This document shows positions 44,650 to 51,852 of a DNA stretch of 64,000 nucleotides, in pieces. The DNA is from Deltaproteobacteria bacterium. Its GTDB lineage: Bacteria; Desulfobacterota; Desulfomonilia; UBA1062. Made by a program: the position numbers and the translations under genes. A model generated the notes under the pieces. It saw only the letters and a program-made list of their open reading frames with translations. It was not told the origin of the DNA and searched no databases. The DNA is taken from the NCBI GenBank assembly GCA_018433085.1, contig JAHDRW010000014.1, positions 1-64,000 on the forward strand, in the 5' to 3' direction. The number at the start of each line of letters is the position of its first letter. The stretch's first letter is position 1.

Positions 44650-46398
44650 ATGCCGGCAGAAGAGACCCGAAAAAGGAACACTGTTGACAGAGGGCGAGGA
44701 CCTTCAGGCAGCCGCCTGGACTTCTCGCATCAGATCTCGCGGTATGCGTCCCAGGACAGGCCGAGGCCCGAGTTTTTGTCTGAAGTGATGAGGCTCGTCC
44801 TCGAGCATTCCGGAAGCGACGCCGTAGAGGCGTGGCTGCACGACGGGGGGGATGAGCTCAGGTGCGAGGCCTTCAGGCGGGCGGACGGCTCCGGTGACTT
44901 CACGATCGTCCCGTGCGGCGCGGATGCCGGGCGTACGGACCCGGCCGGTAGGGGGAGCTGTCCGGATATCGGTGCATTATGCGCAGCCGCGCAGCAGGGC
45001 GATCCTTCGCGCAGAGCCATCACCTGCACCGTGCACGGCAGCGTCTGGGTTCATGACACGCTCCGGTTTTTTTCGCCGGACGCGTTCCCCGTATTCACGG
45101 GGACATCCGGCGCCGACCGCTCAGACCCAGGCTATTTGTCGCTAACCCTGGTTCCCCTGCGTTCCGGGAAGGAGCAGATGGGGCTCCTCGTATTCAAGGG
45201 CAGAAACAAGAGCTCGTTCGATCCGGCGAGGATCGAGCATCTCGAAGCCATTGCAGCCAAATTCGAACTCGCGCTGCTCCACCAGTTCTCGCAGGCAAAG
45301 CTGCATGAACGTGTCAAGGAGCTCACCTGCCTGTATGGTATGGCCAAAACTGCCTCCGATCCCGCTATGCCCTTCGAGCAGAAGCTGATGAACGTCGTCA
45401 TGCTCCTCCCGCCCGCCTGGCAGTATCCCTCGCGCGCCAGCGCCCGGATCGTGGTGGACGGGCGCGCATACCAGACGCCGTCGTTCATGCAGGGGGCGCA
45501 GAAACAGGCCGCCCCTGTCGTGGTCAGGGGAAAAAGCCGGGGGGTGGTGGAGGTTCACTATTCCGGACAGGAGTCCTTCCCGGGGGAGTGCCCGTTTCTT
45601 GACGAGGAGCAGAGCCTGATCAACAGCGTTGCGGGGCAGATAGCGCAGATGATCGAGCAGAGGGAGGCGGAGGCGATGAGGGCGGAGCTCCAGGACCAGC
45701 TGGCCAGGGCGGACCGCCTGGCTGCAATCGGCCAGCTCGCCGCCGGGGTGGCGCACGAGCTCAACGAGCCGTTGAATACCATCCTGGGTTTTTCCCAGCT
45801 CGTCCAGAAGATGGAAAACCTGCCCGCGCAGGCGCTCGAAGATGTCGGCAAGATCACCGGGGCGTCCCTCCACGCGCGCAACATCATTCGCGAGCTCCTC
45901 GTGTTCGCCCGGCAGGCCGCACCCAGCAGGGGCAGGGTGGATCTCAACCGAATGGTGGAGGACGAGCTGGGCCTCTTCGAGTCCCTGTGCGGCAAGTCGG
46001 GGGTGGAGCTCAGGCGCGTTCTCGCCCCCGGCCTTCCGGAGATCACGGCGAACAGGTCCCAGATGCTTCAGGTCATCTCCAACCTGATGGTCAACGCCCT
46101 GCAGGCCATGCCCGAAGGAGGCACGATCACCCTTGCCACCTCGTTCGACCCCTCCGGTGTTTCCCTGATGGTCGAAGACACGGGCATCGGCATGAGCGAA
46201 GAGGTGAAGGACAACATCTTTCTGCCCTTTTTCACCACCAAGGACGTCGACCAGGGGACAGGCCTGGGCCTTGCGGTGGTGCACGGGATCGTGTCGTCGC
46301 ACGGGGGCCGGATCACGGTCGAAAGCGAACCCGGGGAAGGGGCACGGTTTCTGCTGACCTTTCCGCACAGCCAGGCAGCAGAGCAGGAGGAAGAGTGA
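44650..46398 (+). CDS. GAF-domain histidine kinase (partner of sigma-54 activator)
   Basis: A 582-residue soluble kinase. The N-terminal half holds two GAF-like regions (about 40-215 and 220-335, with L-V-P-L-R-S-G-K-E-Q-M-G-L-L-V-F and later S-V-A-G-Q-I-A). HisKA follows with H369 in GVAHELNEPLNTILGFSQLV, then a GHKL domain (N-L-M-V-N-A-L-Q-A-M, D-T-G-I-G-M, F-F-T-T-K-D, G-T-G-L-G-L-A-V-V-H-G). There is no membrane segment. The response regulator gene starts one base after its stop. The first 40 residues are basic and match nothing; the start could lie further in. Confidence 0.87.
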   Translation: MPAEETRKRNTVDRGRGPSGSRLDFSHQISRYASQDRPRPEFLSEVMRLVLEHSGSDAVEAWLHDGGDELRCEAFRRADGSGDFTIVPCGADAGRTDPAGRGSCPDIGALCAAAQQGDPSRRAITCTVHGSVWVHDTLRFFSPDAFPVFTGTSGADRSDPGYLSLTLVPLRSGKEQMGLLVFKGRNKSSFDPARIEHLEAIAAKFELALLHQFSQAKLHERVKELTCLYGMAKTASDPAMPFEQKLMNVVMLLPPAWQYPSRASARIVVDGRAYQTPSFMQGAQKQAAPVVVRGKSRGVVEVHYSGQESFPGECPFLDEEQSLINSVAGQIAQMIEQREAEAMRAELQDQLARADRLAAIGQLAAGVAHELNEPLNTILGFSQLVQKMENLPAQALEDVGKITGASLHARNIIRELLVFARQAAPSRGRVDLNRMVEDELGLFESLCGKSGVELRRVLAPGLPEITANRSQMLQVISNLMVNALQAMPEGGTITLATSFDPSGVSLMVEDTGIGMSEEVKDNIFLPFFTTKDVDQGTGLGLAVVHGIVSSHGGRITVESEPGEGARFLLTFPHSQAAEQEEE

Positions 46399-46399
46399 A

Positions 46400-47767
46400 A
46401 TGACCAACACCCGGAAACACCGCATACTGGTGGTGGACGACGCGCCCACCGCGCTCGATATCCTCGAACGGAACCTTTCCTCCAGGGGGTACCTGGTGTT
46501 TACCGCGTCAAACGTTGCCGATGCGGTCAAGATCCTCGAAGGCTCGCCCATGGACCTGGTCATTACCGACTACAAGATGCCGAAGATCAGCGGGCTCGAT
46601 CTCATACGCCATATCAGGGAGAACTGCCACGAAACCGAGGTGATCATGGTCACCGGGTATGCATCGGTCAAAGGGGCGGTGGAGGCCGTGAAGACGGGGG
46701 CGGAGGAGTATCTCCCCAAACCCTTTACCGATGAAGAGCTTTTCGCGGCCGTTCAGAGGGCGCTCAACAAGCGGGAGCTCAGGACCATCGTCAAGGGCAG
46801 AAAACCCCGCATCGCCCCGAATTCCTATGGTATCATCGGCGAATCGTCCGCCGTCAGGGACATGCTCGCACAGATCGAGAAGGCGGCCTCTTCTCCGGCG
46901 ACCGTGCTCGTCCTGGGCGAGAGCGGAACCGGCAAGGAGCTCGTTGCCAGGGCCATTCACTACAGCAGCAGGCGTGCCGCTGCGCCGTTCGTTCCCGTCA
47001 ACTGCGGCGCAATCCCGGAGAAGCTGCTCGAAAGCGAGCTCTTCGGGTACGTGAAGGGCGCGTTCACCGGGGCGAACGAGTCGCGGGCCGGTTTTTTCCA
47101 GACCGCCGACGGGGGCACCATATTCCTGGACGAGATCAACGAGATGAGCCCGGCCATGCAGGTCAAGCTCCTGCGCGTGCTTCAGGACAAGCAGGTGTGC
47201 ATGGTCGGAGCCCGGAAGACCCAGAAGATCGATATCCGGATCGTCGCGTCGAGCAACAAGGACCTGCAGTCCCTGATACGCAAGGACCTCTTTCGCGAGG
47301 ACCTGTTCTTCCGGCTCAACGTGGTATCGATCACGGTCCCGCCCCTGAGAAACCGGCAGGAGGACATCCCCCTTCTGGTCTCGCATTTCGGGGCCAAGTT
47401 CGCCCGCGAACTGGGAAAGCCTGAACCGGTCTTTCCGGCCGGGACCATGAAGATCTTCATGAACTACGCCTGGCCCGGAAATGTCAGGGAGCTGGAAAAC
47501 CTCGTCCAGCGGCTGATCATCATGGCCGAGGGAAAGACCGTCAACATACCCGATCTGCCGTCCGTCATGCGGTTCTCCGCCCTGTCCGGCACGGTCCCCT
47601 TCAGGTCCCTGGCAGAGGAGGAGGCCTGCTATATCCGCATGGTCCTGGCAAGCGTGGGGGGGAACAAGTCCCGCGCCGCGGAGATACTCGGCATCGACCG
47701 CAAGACCCTGCGGGACAAGATCAAGAATACCCGGAATCTTCCGGACAAGCCGCCTCAAAACCGATGA
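46400..47767 (+). CDS. NtrC-type sigma-54-dependent response regulator
   Basis: A 455-residue protein. Receiver with D57 in LVITDYKMP; AAA+ domain with Walker A G-E-S-G-T-G-K-E, intact sigma-54 contact loop in Y-V-K-G-A-F-T-G-A and Walker B G-T-I-F-L-D-E-I; C-terminal Fis-type helix-turn-helix (V-G-G-N-K-S-R-A-A-E-I-L-G-I-D-R-K-T-L). It is the cognate regulator of the kinase just upstream. A palindrome 13 bases after its stop and a -24/-12 promoter about 190 bases after its stop point to the electron-transfer operon as its target. Confidence 0.95.
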   Translation: MTNTRKHRILVVDDAPTALDILERNLSSRGYLVFTASNVADAVKILEGSPMDLVITDYKMPKISGLDLIRHIRENCHETEVIMVTGYASVKGAVEAVKTGAEEYLPKPFTDEELFAAVQRALNKRELRTIVKGRKPRIAPNSYGIIGESSAVRDMLAQIEKAASSPATVLVLGESGTGKELVARAIHYSSRRAAAPFVPVNCGAIPEKLLESELFGYVKGAFTGANESRAGFFQTADGGTIFLDEINEMSPAMQVKLLRVLQDKQVCMVGARKTQKIDIRIVASSNKDLQSLIRKDLFREDLFFRLNVVSITVPPLRNRQEDIPLLVSHFGAKFARELGKPEPVFPAGTMKIFMNYAWPGNVRELENLVQRLIIMAEGKTVNIPDLPSVMRFSALSGTVPFRSLAEEEACYIRMVLASVGGNKSRAAEILGIDRKTLRDKIKNTRNLPDKPPQNR

Positions 47768-47779
47768 ACATCTCACCAG

Positions 47780-47798
47780 GTGGGGAGAATCTCCCCAC
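47780..47798. promoter_or_regulatory. Palindrome, probable activator-binding site
   Basis: GTGGGGAGA (47780-47788), one central A, then TCTCCCCAC (47790-47798): perfect 9-bp arms. The spacing suits a dimeric Fis-type helix-turn-helix protein. Its centre lies about 167 bases upstream of the candidate sigma-54 promoter, a usual enhancer distance. It could instead be a hairpin ending the regulator gene, though no T-run follows. Confidence 0.6.
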
Positions 47799-47952
47799 TT
47801 CATTCGACCCCGTCCTTCCCCGGAGGCAGGTGCCGCGCCAGGGCCTTCACGTTCCAGCTCGTTACCGTTAAACCCAGTAAAATCAATAACATCGGCACCT
47901 GAATCCAGTCCTCTGGAAAGCCGCCGATCCCCCCTCGCGTCCGGTCAGGCCC

Positions 47953-47970
47953 CCCGGCATACCTCTTGCC
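47953..47970 (+). promoter_or_regulatory. Candidate sigma-54 (-24/-12) promoter of the electron-transfer operon
   Basis: CCCGGCATACCTCTTGCC places GG at 47956-47957 and GC at 47968-47969, exactly ten bases apart, with G-G-C-A and T-T-G-C as in the sigma-54 consensus; only the base before GG departs from T. Transcription would start near 47981, shortly before the gene at 48028. The adjacent sigma-54 activator supports it. Confidence 0.65.
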
Positions 47971-48027
47971 AATAGAGGGGAGGGAACACGAAAAGTACGG
48001 GCACGAATGAGAAACAGGGGGGATGCC

Positions 48028-48312
48028 ATGCCGGGAAAACGTGAAGGACTCTGTTCAACCTGTAAATACTCATCGAAATGCACGCTTACGAAAACCTCCT
48101 CGCAGGAGGTTCATTTCTGCGAGGAATACACGACGGACGACACGCCCCGTGAGGGCGGGGAAATCGGGCGGGCGGCACGGGCGAAGACCCCGGATCGGAC
48201 TGCTGATCCCCAAGTCCCGGTCCTGGGCCTGTGCAGCAATTGTATCCATCGCGAAACATGCAGGTTCCCCAGGCCGGAATCAGGGGTGTGGCACTGTGAA
48301 GAATACGAGTGA
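48028..48312 (+). CDS. Small protein with duplicated Cys4 motif
   Basis: A 94-residue protein at ATG 48028 (AGGGGGG upstream; an ATG at 48007 is also in frame). It contains two copies of one motif: G-L-C-x2-C-x5-C-x12-C-E-E-Y (C9, C12, C18, C31) and G-L-C-x2-C-x5-C-x11-C-E-E-Y (C69, C72, C78, C90), joined by a polar linker. Each copy could bind one zinc or one iron-sulfur cluster. It is the first gene of the NuoE/NuoF/GltS-like operon and has no family name that I know. It may be an assembly factor or an extra electron-transfer subunit. Confidence 0.72.
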   Translation: MPGKREGLCSTCKYSSKCTLTKTSSQEVHFCEEYTTDDTPREGGEIGRAARAKTPDRTADPQVPVLGLCSNCIHRETCRFPRPESGVWHCEEYE

Positions 48313-48374
48313 AAAGGGGATTCGAGAGAATTGAACAAGGCCGGAGAGAAGACGGGGGGGAGAATAATAATCCG

Positions 48375-49253
48375 ATGAATCCTGAACACATAGAAAAGAT
48401 CATTGCAGACCATGAAGGCAGGCAGGGGGCGATCATCTCGATCCTGGAGGACATCCAGGACCTCTACCACTATCTTCCCGAAGAGGCGCTGAGGATGGTC
48501 GCGCGGAAAACCGGACAGAGCCTTGTCGATATATACGGCGTGGCCACCTTCTACAAGGCGTTCAGTCTCAAGCCCCGCGGCAGGCACCTCATCTCCGTGT
48601 GCATGGGAACCGCGTGTCATGTGCGCTCCGCACCCGGCATCGTGGACGAGTTCACCCAGCAGCTCGGTCTCAGACCGGGAGAGACCACCGAAGACAGTGA
48701 GTTCACCCTGGAGACGGTCAACTGCCTGGGGACCTGTGCGCTCGGCCCGATCGTCGTGGCCGACGGCACGTACTTTTCCAATGTCAAGCGCACGGACGTG
48801 AAGAAGATCATCCATAAGGCCAGAACAGGGGCCGCCGGAGCGAGATCCGGAAGGGACGAGCGGCTTTTCCCCGTGGACGTGCTCTGCCCGCTCTGCGGCC
48901 GGACCCTGACGGATGCGCACCACCAGATCGAAAACAATTCGTCCATAGCGCTGGATGTGTCGTTTGACGGGAAGAAGGGCTGGATACGGCTTTCCAGCCT
49001 CTACGGGAGCACCTGCCGCGAGTCCGAGCACGAGATGCCGCCCGATGTGCTGGTAAGCCTCTCCTGCCCCGGGTGCGGCAGGAATTTCCCGGAAAAGCTC
49101 AACTGTATCGAGTGTGGCGCGCCCATGGTGCCGCTGGAGTTTCAGGGAGGGGGGGTACTCTACGTCTGCGCCCGCTCGGGATGCATGAGCCGGAGGATCT
49201 CGCTCGATGTCCCCGTTCTGCGTGCTGAGACCGCATCCGCGCGACAAGCCTGA
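48375..49253 (+). CDS. NuoE/HydC-like [2Fe-2S] subunit with zinc-ribbon extension
   Basis: A 292-residue protein; ATG 48375 is preferred because the NuoE fold begins there. Residues 1 to about 155 are the NuoE/HydC thioredoxin-like domain: L-P-E-E-A-L-R-M-V-A, Y-G-V-A-T-F-Y-K-A-F, and the [2Fe-2S] cysteines in C-M-G-T-A-C and C-L-G-T-C. Normal NuoE proteins end here. This one continues about 135 residues with C-P-L-C, C-P-G-C, C-I-E-C and C-A-R-S-G-C, which look like one or two zinc ribbons. It pairs with the NuoF-like subunit encoded next (18 bases on) in the HydABC-related enzyme family. Confidence 0.88.
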   Translation: MNPEHIEKIIADHEGRQGAIISILEDIQDLYHYLPEEALRMVARKTGQSLVDIYGVATFYKAFSLKPRGRHLISVCMGTACHVRSAPGIVDEFTQQLGLRPGETTEDSEFTLETVNCLGTCALGPIVVADGTYFSNVKRTDVKKIIHKARTGAAGARSGRDERLFPVDVLCPLCGRTLTDAHHQIENNSSIALDVSFDGKKGWIRLSSLYGSTCRESEHEMPPDVLVSLSCPGCGRNFPEKLNCIECGAPMVPLEFQGGGVLYVCARSGCMSRRISLDVPVLRAETASARQA

Positions 49254-49271
49254 AGACCTAAGGTGACATAC

Positions 49272-51122
49272 ATGGAACAGCTCACATCATTCGGAATGTT
49301 CAAGGCGCTTCAAGAGCGGATCGTCTCGGAGTCGTGTCCGGAGATTCCGACCATCGTGGTTCCGGCCGGTACCTGCGGCCAGGCAAGCGGGGCCCTGGAA
49401 CTGATCCGCGCGGCCCATCACCATATCCTCAAAAACAACCTGCAGGCACGGATACGGATACGGGCCACGGGCTGCCACGGCTTCTGCCAGGCGGAGCCCT
49501 CGGTATACGTCGAGCCCTTCGACACCTTTTATCCCAAGGTAGATCCGGCGAGGATGAAGGATATCATCCAGGCGGCGCTCGAGGGGCGCACGGTGGAGGA
49601 TCTCCTCTACGTCGACGACGCCGGGGGCGAAAGGATCGAGAGGCTTCAGGACATCCCCTTCTACCGGCACCAGAAAAGGACGCTCCTCTCCCAGAACGAG
49701 CGGATCGACCCCCTGGAGATATCCGATTACCTGAAGATCGGCGGGTACACCGCATTCGCGGGCCTGCTCGCCGACAACGACCCGGCCCGGATCATCGAGG
49801 ACGTCAAGCGCTCGGGCCTGCGCGGCAGGGGAGGGGCCGGGTTTCTCACGGGTGCGAAGTGGGAGTTTCTGGCCAGGCAGGCCGACGGAAAGGGAAAGAT
49901 CATCGTGTGCAACGCCGACGAGGGAGACCCCGGGGCCTACATGGACCGGAGCCTGCTCGAGGGCAACCCGCACAGCATCCTCGAGGGCATGCTCACGGGC
50001 GCGCTTGCCACCGGGGCGGACCAGGGCGTGCTCTATGTCCGCACCGAGTATCCGCTCGCCATCAGGCACCTGAACAATGCCTTGAGGCAGGCCCGGGAAC
50101 TGGGCCTTCTCGGAAAGAACATCCTCGGCACCGGCTTCCACTTCGACATCTCCCTGGTCAAGGGAGCGGGAGCCTTCGTGTGCGGGGAGGAGACCGCGCT
50201 CATGCGCTCCATCGAGGGCAAGATGGGAGAGCCTCGCCAGAGGCCCCCGTTCCCCGTCCAGAAGGGCATCGAAAACAAGCCCACCCTGATCAACAACGTG
50301 GAGACCTGGGCCAACGTCCCGGTCATCTTCCGGATGGGCGTGGAGGAGTATGCCGCGACTGGCGGAGGCGAGGAGACGGGGACGAAGATCTTCAGCCTCG
50401 TGGGCAAGATCAAGAACACCGGGCTCGTCGAGGTGCCCATGGGCACCCCGATCAAAGACATCGTCTTCAACATCGGCGGAGGGCAGTCGGGCAAAGGGGG
50501 TGTCAAGGCCGTGCAGACCGGAGGCCCCTCGGGCGGCTGCATCCCGGCCGAGCTCTTCGACCTCCCCATCGGTTACGGCAGCCTTGCCAAGGTCGGGTCC
50601 ATCATGGGCTCGGGCGGCATGATCGTGATGGACGAGAACACCTGCATGGTCGATGTGGCCAGGTATTTCATGAACTTTCTCAAGGGCGAGTCGTGCGGCA
50701 AGTGCTTTCCCTGCCGCAAGGGCACCCAGAGGATGTACGAGCTGCTGGACGACATCGCGGCGGGCAGGGGAACGCCCGGGCACCTCGACCTGCTCGAAGA
50801 GCTCGCGCTGGTCCTGAAGGACGTTGCCATGTGCGGGCTCGGCCAGACCGCCTCGAACCCGGTCCTCTCCACGCTCAAGTACTTCCGCGACGAATACCTG
50901 GAGCACATCGAAAACAAGCGCTGCCCTGCAGGCGTGTGCAAGGCGCTCATCCATTTTTCCATCAACGAGAACTGCACCGGGTGCGGCGCGTGCGTGAAGG
51001 TGTGCCCGGAAAAGGCCATCAAAGGCGAGAGGAAGCAGCAACACGTCATCGACGCCGGTCTGTGCAGCAGATGCGGTTCGTGCAAGGGCGTGTGCGCCTT
51101 CGATGCGATCGAGGTGCGCTGA
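49272..51122 (+). CDS. NuoF/HydB-like NADH-, FMN- and Fe-S-binding subunit
   Basis: A 616-residue protein at ATG 49272 (AAGGTGA upstream). Domains in order: thioredoxin-like [2Fe-2S] domain (A-G-T-C-G-Q-A-S-G-A with A-T-G-C-H-G-F-C), FMN/NADH domain (R-G-R-G-G-A-G-F-L-T-G-A-K-W, C-N-A-D-E-G-D-P-G-A-Y-M-D-R), SLBB domain, the N3-type [4Fe-4S] site (E-S-C-G-K-C-F-P-C-R with a later C-G-L-G), and a C-terminal two-cluster ferredoxin (C-T-G-C-G-A-C-V-K-V-C-P, C-S-R-C-G-S-C-K-G-V-C). This is the HydB layout of electron-bifurcating hydrogenases, not the shorter NuoF of complex I. It should be the site where NAD(H) meets the single FMN. Confidence 0.93.
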   Translation: MEQLTSFGMFKALQERIVSESCPEIPTIVVPAGTCGQASGALELIRAAHHHILKNNLQARIRIRATGCHGFCQAEPSVYVEPFDTFYPKVDPARMKDIIQAALEGRTVEDLLYVDDAGGERIERLQDIPFYRHQKRTLLSQNERIDPLEISDYLKIGGYTAFAGLLADNDPARIIEDVKRSGLRGRGGAGFLTGAKWEFLARQADGKGKIIVCNADEGDPGAYMDRSLLEGNPHSILEGMLTGALATGADQGVLYVRTEYPLAIRHLNNALRQARELGLLGKNILGTGFHFDISLVKGAGAFVCGEETALMRSIEGKMGEPRQRPPFPVQKGIENKPTLINNVETWANVPVIFRMGVEEYAATGGGEETGTKIFSLVGKIKNTGLVEVPMGTPIKDIVFNIGGGQSGKGGVKAVQTGGPSGGCIPAELFDLPIGYGSLAKVGSIMGSGGMIVMDENTCMVDVARYFMNFLKGESCGKCFPCRKGTQRMYELLDDIAAGRGTPGHLDLLEELALVLKDVAMCGLGQTASNPVLSTLKYFRDEYLEHIENKRCPAGVCKALIHFSINENCTGCGACVKVCPEKAIKGERKQQHVIDAGLCSRCGSCKGVCAFDAIEVR

Positions 51123-51156
51123 TGCGCCAAACCGATAAACAGCGAGGTGAATCCAT

Positions 51157-51828
51157 ATGGTGACGGTAACGATCAACGGCCTGGATGTCAGCGTGGAAGA
51201 GGGCATGACCATCCTCGAGGCAGCGCGGTTCATCGGGTTTCCCATCCCCACCCTGTGCTATCACGAGGGACTCTCGCCCTACGGGGCCTGCAGGCTCTGC
51301 GTGGTCGAGATCGGCGAGGCCCCGAGATCCAGGCTCGTTTCGTCCTGCACCTATCCCGTGGAGGAGGGGCTCAAGATCCGGACCGCCTCCAAGCGGGTCG
51401 TGCAGGCGAGGAGGATGATCATCGAGCTGTTGCTGGCGTCGTGCCCGCAGTCCAAGACCATTCAGGACCTGGCTTCGGCATACGGGGTCCGGACCCAGCG
51501 CTTCAAGCAGGAGTATGAAGACTGCATCCTCTGCGGGCTGTGCGTGCGGATGTGCTCCGAGCAGATGATGGCGAAGGCCATCGGCTTTCGGGGCAGGGGC
51601 ACGGAGCGCAGCGTCGGCACGCCCTTCGACATACAGTCCGACGTCTGCAGGCTGTGCGGGGCCTGCATGCACATCTGCCCGGCCTGCCAGCTCAGGTGCA
51701 CCTACAACGAGCCCGAGAAGGCCATCTGCAACGCGTGCGCGAACTTGCGGCCGCCCTGTCTGGAGAAGGAACAGTACGACGACATGATGTGCTACATGGA
51801 CCCGTGCGTTGCCTGTGAAATAAAATAA
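51157..51828 (+). CDS. NuoG-N-terminal/HydA-like ferredoxin subunit, no catalytic domain
   Basis: A 223-residue protein at ATG 51157 (GAGGTGA six bases upstream). It has an N-terminal [2Fe-2S] ferredoxin domain (C-Y-H-E-G-L-S-P-Y-G-A-C-R-L-C with a later S-S-C-T), then cysteine clusters C-I-L-C-G-L-C-V-R-M-C and C-R-L-C-G-A-C-M-H-I-C, and an extra C-N-A-C...C near the end. It corresponds to the electron-carrying front part of HydA or NuoG, cut before any hydrogenase or molybdopterin domain. It most likely wires the NuoE/NuoF flavin site to the FMN protein encoded next. Confidence 0.88.
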   Translation: MVTVTINGLDVSVEEGMTILEAARFIGFPIPTLCYHEGLSPYGACRLCVVEIGEAPRSRLVSSCTYPVEEGLKIRTASKRVVQARRMIIELLLASCPQSKTIQDLASAYGVRTQRFKQEYEDCILCGLCVRMCSEQMMAKAIGFRGRGTERSVGTPFDIQSDVCRLCGACMHICPACQLRCTYNEPEKAICNACANLRPPCLEKEQYDDMMCYMDPCVACEIK

Positions 51829-51852
51829 GACACGAAGAAGGGGAGAAAGTAT

